A stretch of DNA of 64,000 bases, taken from contig NZ_JBAKBF010000003.1 in assembly GCF_036881715.1 (NCBI RefSeq), forward strand, positions 372,001-436,000, written 5' to 3'. A program made the translations under genes and the position numbers. Shown in pieces: positions 43,693 through 50,306 of the stretch. The DNA comes from Pannonibacter anstelovis (GTDB lineage Bacteria > Pseudomonadota > Alphaproteobacteria > Rhizobiales > Stappiaceae). Each line of letters opens with the position of its first letter. The first letter of the stretch is position 1. The notes under the pieces are model-generated. The model saw nothing but the letters and a program-made list of their open reading frames with translations, made no database searches and was not told where the DNA came from.

Positions 43693-45186
43693 ATGAACCT
43701 CGCCCGCTACTGCCTTACCCGCGCTGCGCCCGATCCGGGCGCGGTGGCGCTGGAGGTGGTGGGGCCGGGCGGGGCGCTGCTGGAACGCTGGACCTATGGT
43801 GATCTGACTGCGAGCGTCCTGTCCGTGGCAGGGGGCCTTGCAGGTGAGGGGCTCAAGCAGGGGGACCGCATTCTCCTGCGCATTGGCCATTCCAGTGATT
43901 TTCCGCTCTTCTTCTTTGGTGCCATCGCTGCCGGTCTAGTGCCGGTGCCCAGCTCCGCGCTGCTGACCGGGCCGGAATGTGACATGCTTCTGGCTGACAG
44001 CGGGGCTGTGGCCGTCATTCATGACGGGCAAACGCCCCTGCCGCAGCCGCGTGATGGGGTGCGCTTCATCGGGCCGGAAGGCATTGCAGCGCTCAAGAGC
44101 GCGCCGCAGGGCAGTTTTGCGCCCACGCAGCGCGATGATCCGGCCTTCATCGTCTACACCTCCGGCACCAGTGGCCGCCCCAAGGGCGTGCTGCATGCGC
44201 AGCGTGCAGCGTCTGGACGCCGTCCCATGGATCAAGGCTGGTACGGGATTTCGTCTTCTGACCGGCTGCTGCATGCAGGCGCCTTCAACTGGACCTACAC
44301 GCTCGGCGTTGGCCTGATGGACCCCTGGGCCAATGGTGCCACCAGCATTGTCTATGATGGCCCGCGCGATCCGCATGTCTGGCCGGATCTGCTGGAAGCC
44401 ACAGGCGCAACCCTTTTTGCGGCGGTGCCGAGCCTTTACCGGCGTATTTTGAAATACGGCGATGTTACGCCGCACCGCTTCCCGGCCTTGCGTCATGGGC
44501 TGACGGCAGGAGAGGCGCTTCCCGCAGCGCTCCACGAGGAGTGGACGCGCCGCAGCGGCAGGCAGCTTTTTGAGGCGCTGGGCATGAGCGAAATCTCCAC
44601 CTATGTCTCCAGCGGCCCGCAAGTGCCCACGCGCCCCGGCAGCCCAGGCAAGCCGCAGGCCGGACGTTCCGTCGCCATCCTGCCGGAAGAGGGTGGGGAT
44701 ACCCCGCTGCCTTCTGGCGAAACGGGGCTTCTGGCGGTTTCGCGGGATGATCCGGGCCTGATGCTGGGCTACTGGCAGCGGCCGGAAGACACGGCGGAGG
44801 TGATGCGCGGCAACTGGTTCCTGACAGGCGACCGTGCCCGCCAGGATGCGGACGGCTATCTGTGGTACGAGGGCCGCGCCGACGATGTGATGAATGCCTT
44901 CGGCTACCGTGTGGCTCCGGAGGAAGTGGAACGGGTTCTGGCCACCCACCCGGATGTGGCGGATGTGGCTGTCACGGCAGTGCCTGCCTCCAATGGCATC
45001 AGCCTCGTTACCGCTTTTCTGGTGCCGAGGGAGGGTGCGGCACTGGATGCAGATGCTGTGGCGGTGTTCGCCGCAGACCGGCTGGCGGAGTACAAACGGC
45101 CCAAGGTCTACCGTCTTGTCGACGATCTGCCGCGCACGCCTTCGGGCAAGCTGCAGCGCAAGGCTCTGTGGCGGGAACCATTCTGA
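43693..45186 (+). CDS. AMP-binding acyl-CoA synthetase (benzoate-CoA-ligase-like group)
   Basis: 497 residues. Adenylate-forming ligase: ATP loop YTSGTSGRPKGVLHAQRA (about 154-171), EALGMSEIST, the hinge YEGRADDVMNAFGYRVAP and C-terminal catalytic lysine in RTPSGKLQRKAL. It is closer to the acetate/benzoate-like subgroup than to long-chain FadD, but the acid substrate is unknown. It starts seven bases after hbd, so they form a unit. A CtrA-type box lies just after its stop. Confidence 0.9.
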   Translation: MNLARYCLTRAAPDPGAVALEVVGPGGALLERWTYGDLTASVLSVAGGLAGEGLKQGDRILLRIGHSSDFPLFFFGAIAAGLVPVPSSALLTGPECDMLLADSGAVAVIHDGQTPLPQPRDGVRFIGPEGIAALKSAPQGSFAPTQRDDPAFIVYTSGTSGRPKGVLHAQRAASGRRPMDQGWYGISSSDRLLHAGAFNWTYTLGVGLMDPWANGATSIVYDGPRDPHVWPDLLEATGATLFAAVPSLYRRILKYGDVTPHRFPALRHGLTAGEALPAALHEEWTRRSGRQLFEALGMSEISTYVSSGPQVPTRPGSPGKPQAGRSVAILPEEGGDTPLPSGETGLLAVSRDDPGLMLGYWQRPEDTAEVMRGNWFLTGDRARQDADGYLWYEGRADDVMNAFGYRVAPEEVERVLATHPDVADVAVTAVPASNGISLVTAFLVPREGAALDADAVAVFAADRLAEYKRPKVYRLVDDLPRTPSGKLQRKALWREPF

Positions 45187-45192
45187 GAGATA

Positions 45193-45207
45193 TTAACGGC
45201 AGATTAA
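45193..45207. promoter_or_regulatory. CtrA-type binding site before the first small protein gene
   Basis: TTAA-CGGCAGA-TTAA, followed by C, fits the CtrA full-site consensus TTAA-N7-TTAAC exactly. It lies 42 bases before the next start codon. Confidence 0.6.
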
Positions 45208-45249
45208 CCTTCTGGCGCGACACTGGATCCCATCAGGAAAGGTAGATCC

Positions 45250-45450
45250 ATGAGCAGCGCATCCATCGCAGCCGCGCTTGTCGGGGCAACACAGGCCCAG
45301 ACCCAGCAGCAGCTTCAGGCCAAGATGCTGAAGATGTCCATGCAGCCGGATCAGTCGATCGTCGCCATGCTGGATCAGGCGGCTTCCTCCGGTTCAGGCT
45401 CTGCGCCGCTTGCCGCCGGGACCGGCGGTCTCGTCGACGTCATCGTCTGA
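45250..45450 (+). CDS. Small YjfB-like protein (putative motility protein)
   Basis: 66 residues. A helical, Gln- and Met-rich first half (IAAALVGATQAQTQQQLQAKMLKMSM) and a flexible Ser/Gly/Ala part ending GGLVDVIV. Size, the repeated Gln in an amphipathic helix and the final VDV-type motif resemble the YjfB family, called putative motility proteins. AGGAAAGG precedes the ATG. It has no signal peptide or membrane segment. The family call is moderate; function is unknown. Confidence 0.7.
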   Translation: MSSASIAAALVGATQAQTQQQLQAKMLKMSMQPDQSIVAMLDQAASSGSGSAPLAAGTGGLVDVIV

Positions 45451-45815
45451 CCACATCCAGATTCGCTCCGCTCAAGCGTTCCCGGCCGGGCCAAATCCCG
45501 CTCGGGCTGAGATGCTGTGGCCGTTTACCAAGTTTTCCTCTGATAAAATCAACTGACGGAAATCGGGGTAGGGATTTCGCAATATTTTCGCCCTTTGGAT
45601 TTATAGTTAAAAAATAGTTAAGTCTTTGTTCCTGCGATGCTGATTTTATTGGCTTATTTCTGTTCTAACCTAGCGTAATTCAACATTTTAATAAAATTTT
45701 ATATAATTTGCCTGATTCGTTGTAATGTTTGCTTTGGCTCCATGGCCTATCTTATCCTTCGTGGCATTCCAGCAATCTGGCCGTTCGCCGGCCGATGCTC
45801 ACGATGGAGGTTCAC
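45451..45815. promoter_or_regulatory. AT-rich regulatory region with a CtrA-type box and TATAAT
   Basis: 365 bases without a gene, strikingly AT-rich in 45520-45730 against the GC-rich genome. It holds a perfect TTAA-AAAATAG-TTAA CtrA-type box (45607-45621) and TATAAT at 45702-45707 with TTCAAC 17 bases upstream. It is likely the promoter of the two following small genes. Confidence 0.55.
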
Positions 45816-46061
45816 ATGGCGGAGATCGAAAGCTACCGCGGTGTTCCAGCCTCTGCGCTGAGGGAGGAGAAAAACCTCTCGGAACGCCGCACTGAACGGT
45901 TCGAGGAATTCAACGCCCGGCGCAGCGCAATGCTGGCCGAGTCGGTGAATCGCGAAGCGGACAGAAAGGCGAATCGCGCAGAGCAATTGAGTGATGATGC
46001 CGATCGCATCGCGCGCCGTGCCGTCCTTGGCATGGGTGACCGCGTCGATGTGACGGTCTGA
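45816..46061 (+). CDS. Small charged coiled-coil protein, unknown function
   Basis: 81 residues. After about 15 residues it is almost wholly charged and helical (EEKNLSERRTERFEEFNARR onward), a probable coiled coil, ending GMGDRVDVTV. It is preceded by GGAGG at proper spacing; the frame extends to 45729 but without support. No signal peptide, no known domain. Its C-terminal GxxxVDVTV matches the ends of the genes before and after it. Confidence 0.75.
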   Translation: MAEIESYRGVPASALREEKNLSERRTERFEEFNARRSAMLAESVNREADRKANRAEQLSDDADRIARRAVLGMGDRVDVTV

Positions 46062-46118
46062 TCCCGGCATTCTCCGGGCTCCGGCTGGCGCAGGCATCAA
46101 CTGGAAAGGGCTTGAGTT

Positions 46119-46343
46119 ATGGTTGCAATTTCCGGAACTGCATCGGCTGATCTCGCTGCGTCGGGCGTGCGTCCTGACTATTCCGCCAGGGCTGCGCAGG
46201 ATACCGCCCGGGTTGAGCGTCAGGCCTCGGAACGCCAGACGGACGAGCGCCGCGAGACCGTGCAGGAGACGTCCCGCCAGGAAGAGCAGCGCGAAAGCCG
46301 CAAGATTCCCGGTCTCGGCAATGCGGTGGACATCACTGCCTGA
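46119..46343 (+). CDS. Small charged protein, unknown function
   Basis: 74 residues. Ser/Ala-rich first 20 residues, then a long Arg/Glu/Gln helix (ARVERQASERQTDERRETVQ and on), ending GLGNAVDITA. GAAAGGG is upstream. It follows the 81-residue gene by 57 bases and is closed by a terminator, so the two form an operon. No known domain recognised. Confidence 0.75.
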   Translation: MVAISGTASADLAASGVRPDYSARAAQDTARVERQASERQTDERRETVQETSRQEEQRESRKIPGLGNAVDITA

Positions 46344-46372
46344 CAGTGGACGGCTTCAATAGAAGATCCATG

Positions 46373-46402
46373 GCCCCGCTCCGGCGGGGCTTTGTTCTTT
46401 TG
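46373..46402 (+). terminator. Intrinsic terminator of the small-protein operon
   Basis: GCCCCGC (46373-46379), loop TCCG, GCGGGGC (46384-46390), then TTTGTTCTTTTGG. Confidence 0.92.
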
Positions 46403-46465
46403 GTGCCGGGCAACGCGGAGAGCCAGCTGCTGTTTACGCAGCTTGCAAGGGCTCTGTCCGCCATT

Positions 46466-47140
46466 TCAACCTGCGGCCTGTCCTGGTGCCTTTGCCCGCG
46501 CCGCATCAATCAGCTGCAGCGCATCCTCATGGTCCCATTCGGCCGGGCCATACATGGTGCCGATCTCGCAGCCGTCCGGGCCTGCCAGGATCGTTGTCGG
46601 CAGGCCAGTGGCGCGGGCCTTGCTGCGCAGATCCTGGAACACGGCATTTGACGCGTCCGAGTAGTAGGTCAGCGATGCAACGCCGATTTCCTCAAGGAAG
46701 GCCTTGGGCTTTTCCGGTCCGCCCCGGTCAAGGTTCACTGTGACCACAGCGAAGTCATCGCCATTGCGCGCCTGAGCCAGCCGGTCCAGCGCGGGCATTT
46801 CCTTGCGGCAAGGTGCGCACCAGGTGGCCCAGAGATTCAGCAGGACCGTCTTGCCGGTGAACTGGGCAATGCTCACGTCCTCCCCGTTCGGTCCCTTGAA
46901 TTTCAGATCGCGAAGATCGAGTGGCTTTTGCGCTGGCAGGAAGGCGGCGACATCGCCTTTCGCAAGGGACTTGGCCGCAGAGGCTGCCGCCAGCGAGGCC
47001 TGGCAGCTTTTCCCAGCGCTTGTGTTGCCACCGGGGCTGCCAATCACGTATACCGCCGCAATGGCTGAAAGCAGACCGGCCGCAGCGACCGCAACCAGCG
47101 GACGCTTGTAACCGGAACGGGTCTGTCTTGTCGGCTTCAT
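46466..47140 (-). CDS. TlpA-family membrane-anchored thiol:disulfide oxidoreductase
   Basis: 224 residues. One N-terminal membrane anchor (PLVAVAAAGLLSAIAAVYVI, about 13-32), then a periplasmic thioredoxin fold with the redox pair in LWATWCAPCRKEMPALD and the cis-Pro loop GLPTTILAGPDG. TlpA-like proteins reduce apo-cytochrome c or copper-site proteins, for example in cytochrome oxidase assembly; the partner is unknown here. The ATG at 47140 gives the proper N-terminus. Divergent from argH, 55 bases apart. Confidence 0.93.
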   Translation of the reverse strand: MKPTRQTRSGYKRPLVAVAAAGLLSAIAAVYVIGSPGGNTSAGKSCQASLAAASAAKSLAKGDVAAFLPAQKPLDLRDLKFKGPNGEDVSIAQFTGKTVLLNLWATWCAPCRKEMPALDRLAQARNGDDFAVVTVNLDRGGPEKPKAFLEEIGVASLTYYSDASNAVFQDLRSKARATGLPTTILAGPDGCEIGTMYGPAEWDHEDALQLIDAARAKAPGQAAG

Positions 47141-47195
47141 GTCTTCTTCACCTGGCAAGGGCACCTCTCCGGGGCGTCTATCAAGAGGCAGTCAT

Positions 47196-48581
47196 ATGAG
47201 CAACCGCATGTGGGGCGGCCGTTTCGCCGAAGGCCCGGACGCGATCATGGAAGAGATCAATGCGTCCATTGGCTTCGACCAGAAGCTATACAAGCAGGAT
47301 ATAGAGGGTTCCAAGGCCCATGTCCGCATGCTGGCTGCGCAGCAGATTGTCGCGGGCGAGGATGCCGAAAAGATCGTTCACGGTCTCGACACGATCCTGT
47401 CAGAGATCGAGACGGGCAAGTTCACCTTCTCCCGCGCCCTCGAAGACATTCACATGAACATCGAGGCGCGCCTTGCCGAGCTGATCGGTGCGCCGGCCGG
47501 ACGCCTGCACACCGCCCGTTCGCGCAATGACCAGGTGGCGACAGATTTCCGCCTGTGGGTGCGCGATACGCTCGATACGCTCGATGGCCAGCTGGCCGGG
47601 CTGCTGGTGGCCCTGGCTGAAAAGGCAGAGACCCATGCCGCCGACGTGATGCCGGGCTTCACCCATCTCCAGTCGGCTCAGCCGGTCACCTTCGGCCACC
47701 ACATGATGGCCTATGTGGAGATGTTTGCCCGCGACCGCAGCCGTTTTGCAGATGCGCGCAAGCGCATGAACGAGTCCCCGCTGGGCTCTGCCGCACTCGC
47801 CGGCACGTCCTTCCCGATCGACCGGGAAGCGACCGCGAAAGCGCTTGGCTTCGACCGGCCGATGGCCAATTCGCTCGACGGCGTGTCTGACCGCGACTTC
47901 ATCATCGAGGCGCTGGCTGCTGCGTCCATCTGCTCGATGCACCTGTCGCGCTTTGCCGAGGAAATCGTGCTGTGGTGTTCGGCCCAGTTCGGCTTCATCA
48001 AGCTGTCGGACAAGTTCTCGACCGGCTCCTCGATCATGCCGCAGAAGAAAAACCCGGATGCCGCCGAACTGGTGCGCGCCAAAACGGGCCGCATCTACGG
48101 CGGCATGATGGCGCTGCTGGTGATGATGAAGGGCCTTCCGCTCGCCTATTCCAAGGACATGCAGGAAGACAAGGAGCAGGCCTTCGATGCCTTGCCGTCC
48201 CTGTCGCTGGCCCTTGCTGCCATGACCGGCATGGTGCGGGACATGGAACCTCAGGTGAAGCGCCTGAAGAAGGCTGCAGGCTCCGGCTATTCCACCGCAA
48301 CGGATCTGGCCGACTGGCTGGTGCGCGTGCTTGGCATGCCTTTCCGCGATGCCCACCACGTCACCGGCAGGATCGTCGGCTATGCGGTTGCCGAAAGCGT
48401 TGAGCTTGAAAAGGTGCCTTTGGCCGTGATGCAGGAAATCGAGCCGCGCATCACCCGCGAGATCTATTCCGTGCTGACCGTCGACAAGTCGGTGAAGAGC
48501 CGCACGAGCTACGGCGGCACGGCTCCGGCCAATGTGCGCAAGCAGGCCCGCCGCTGGCTGAAGCAGCTGGCCAAAGGCTGA
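47196..48581 (+). CDS. argH: Argininosuccinate lyase
   Basis: 461 residues. Final step of arginine synthesis, splitting argininosuccinate to arginine and fumarate. MSNRMWGGRFAEGPD, the HTARSRNDQVATDFRLW loop, TVFGHH-like QPVTFGHHMMAYVEM and the superfamily signature GSSIMPQKKNPD are intact. The ATG at 47196 is preceded by AGAGG. First of the argH - lptM - lysA group. Confidence 0.98.
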   Translation: MSNRMWGGRFAEGPDAIMEEINASIGFDQKLYKQDIEGSKAHVRMLAAQQIVAGEDAEKIVHGLDTILSEIETGKFTFSRALEDIHMNIEARLAELIGAPAGRLHTARSRNDQVATDFRLWVRDTLDTLDGQLAGLLVALAEKAETHAADVMPGFTHLQSAQPVTFGHHMMAYVEMFARDRSRFADARKRMNESPLGSAALAGTSFPIDREATAKALGFDRPMANSLDGVSDRDFIIEALAAASICSMHLSRFAEEIVLWCSAQFGFIKLSDKFSTGSSIMPQKKNPDAAELVRAKTGRIYGGMMALLVMMKGLPLAYSKDMQEDKEQAFDALPSLSLALAAMTGMVRDMEPQVKRLKKAAGSGYSTATDLADWLVRVLGMPFRDAHHVTGRIVGYAVAESVELEKVPLAVMQEIEPRITREIYSVLTVDKSVKSRTSYGGTAPANVRKQARRWLKQLAKG

Positions 48582-48704
48582 GGAACCGGTGAGGGCGCCT
48601 GGCTGGCAGGACCGGCGCCTGCCATCTTCCCGCACGGGGCTTGCTGCAGGCGGGAAGGCGTGCGACGACATCGCATCTGAACGTTACAAGCAACGAGGTC
48701 TGAC

Positions 48705-48860
48705 ATGCTGAAGAACCGGCGTTTTCTGGCTGCTGCCACCTGCATTCTTTGTCTTGGCCTGGCCGTTTCGGCCTGCGGCCGCCGTGGTTCCCTTGAAAAG
48801 GTTCGCCCTGCTGCTGCAATCGAGGTGACGCCGCATCTGGCCACCCTGCAGCTTGCCTGA
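48705..48860 (+). CDS. lptM: LptM-like (YifL) LPS-assembly lipoprotein
   Basis: 51 residues. MLKNRRFLAAATCILCLGLA is a signal peptide with lipobox VSAC and the lipidated Cys at residue 24, followed directly by GRRGSLEKV, the conserved CGRxGxL core of YifL/LptM. LptM helps LptD-LptE mature in E. coli. In relatives this tiny gene lies between argH and lysA, as here. An ATG at 48705 follows ACGAGGTCTG. Confidence 0.85.
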   Translation: MLKNRRFLAAATCILCLGLAVSACGRRGSLEKVRPAAAIEVTPHLATLQLA

Positions 48861-48928
48861 AGGTCTGACCTGACAGCCTGATGCCTCTGCCGCCATGGCG
48901 CTGTGCCTGCGGCGTTCCTGGACTTGCC

Positions 48929-50194
48929 ATGCATCATTTCGAGATGAAGGGCGGCGTTCTCCATGCGGAGGACGTCAGCCTGACTGAGATGGCGGAAGCC
49001 GTCGGCACGCCATTCTACTGCTATTCGGCGGCAACGCTGGAGCGGCACTACCGGGTCTTTACGGAGGCACTGAAGGACATTCCGTCCATGGTCTGCTTCG
49101 CGGTGAAGGCCAACTCCAATCTGGCCGTGCTGCGCACGCTGGCCCGGTTGGGTGCGGGGATGGATGTGGTTTCCGAAGGCGAGGCCCGCCGCGCGCTGGC
49201 CGCAGGCACGCCGCCGGAGCGCATCATGTTCTCCGGCGTTGGCAAGACCGAAGCCGAACACGCCTTTGGCCTTGAGCAGGGCATCTTCTGCTTCAACGTG
49301 GAATCAGAGCCGGAGTTGATCCAGCTCTCGCGTGTCGCGCAATCGCTGGGCAAGACGGCAAGGGTGTCGCTGCGCATCAATCCGGATGTGGACGCCCGCA
49401 CCCACGCCAAGATTTCTACCGGAAAGTCCGAGAACAAGTTCGGCATTCCCTGGAAGCGTGCCCGTGAAGTCTATGCGCAGGCTGCGCGCCTGCCGGGCAT
49501 CAAGGTCAGCGGCATCGACATGCACATTGGCTCGCAGATCACCGAGCTGGAGCCCTTCGATGCAGCATTTTCGCGGCTGGGCGAGCTTGTGGCGCAGCTG
49601 CGCTCCGACGGGCATGAGATTGATCACGTTGATCTCGGCGGTGGTCTGGGCGTTCCCTATGTCTTTGACAATGATCCGCCGCCGCACCCGGATGACTATG
49701 CCGCTGTCGTGCGCAAACATGTGCAGCAGCTGAACTGCCAGGTGATCTTCGAGCCCGGCCGCCTGATTGCGGGCAATGCCGGCATTCTGGTCACCCGCGT
49801 GATCTATGTGAAGAAGGGCGAGGACAAGTCCTTCGTCATCGTCGATGCGGCGATGAACGACCTGATCCGGCCGACGCTGTATGACGCCCATCACGAGGTT
49901 GGACCGGTGGTGGAACCGGCCGCTGACAGCGGGCGAATCATTGCCGACGTTGTGGGTCCGGTGTGCGAAACGGGCGACTATCTCGCGTTGGGCCGCGACC
50001 TGCCGGAGGTGAAGGCCGGGGACCTGCTGGCGGTTTATACCGCCGGTGCCTACGGCGCGACACAATCCTCCAGCTATAATTCCCGGCTTCTGGTGCCCGA
50101 AGTCCTTGTGAATGGCTCACAATATGCCGTGATCCGTCCGCGTCCGTCCTATGAGGACCTGCTGGGACTGGACCGGATGCCGGACTGGCTTTGA
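48929..50194 (+). CDS. lysA: Diaminopimelate decarboxylase
   Basis: 421 residues. PLP enzyme making lysine from meso-diaminopimelate. The PLP lysine is in VCFAVKANSNLAVL (about 56), followed by GAGMDVVSEGEARRAL, IDMHIGSQI, the glycine loop LGGGLGVPY, EPGRLIAGNAG and GPVCETGDY with the active-site Cys. The frame is open from 48881; the ATG at 48929 (MHHFEMKGG) is the family start although its ribosome-binding site is weak. Confidence 0.96.
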   Translation: MHHFEMKGGVLHAEDVSLTEMAEAVGTPFYCYSAATLERHYRVFTEALKDIPSMVCFAVKANSNLAVLRTLARLGAGMDVVSEGEARRALAAGTPPERIMFSGVGKTEAEHAFGLEQGIFCFNVESEPELIQLSRVAQSLGKTARVSLRINPDVDARTHAKISTGKSENKFGIPWKRAREVYAQAARLPGIKVSGIDMHIGSQITELEPFDAAFSRLGELVAQLRSDGHEIDHVDLGGGLGVPYVFDNDPPPHPDDYAAVVRKHVQQLNCQVIFEPGRLIAGNAGILVTRVIYVKKGEDKSFVIVDAAMNDLIRPTLYDAHHEVGPVVEPAADSGRIIADVVGPVCETGDYLALGRDLPEVKAGDLLAVYTAGAYGATQSSSYNSRLLVPEVLVNGSQYAVIRPRPSYEDLLGLDRMPDWL

Positions 50195-50306
50195 AACGGG
50201 CAACAAGATCACGGCTGATTTGATCAGCTGGGCGGGTTGCCGTCAGACCCGCTTTGCCCCACTCTAGAAAGCTGCGGGTTGAGGGCTGAACGCGGAGAGA
50301 TACGGT

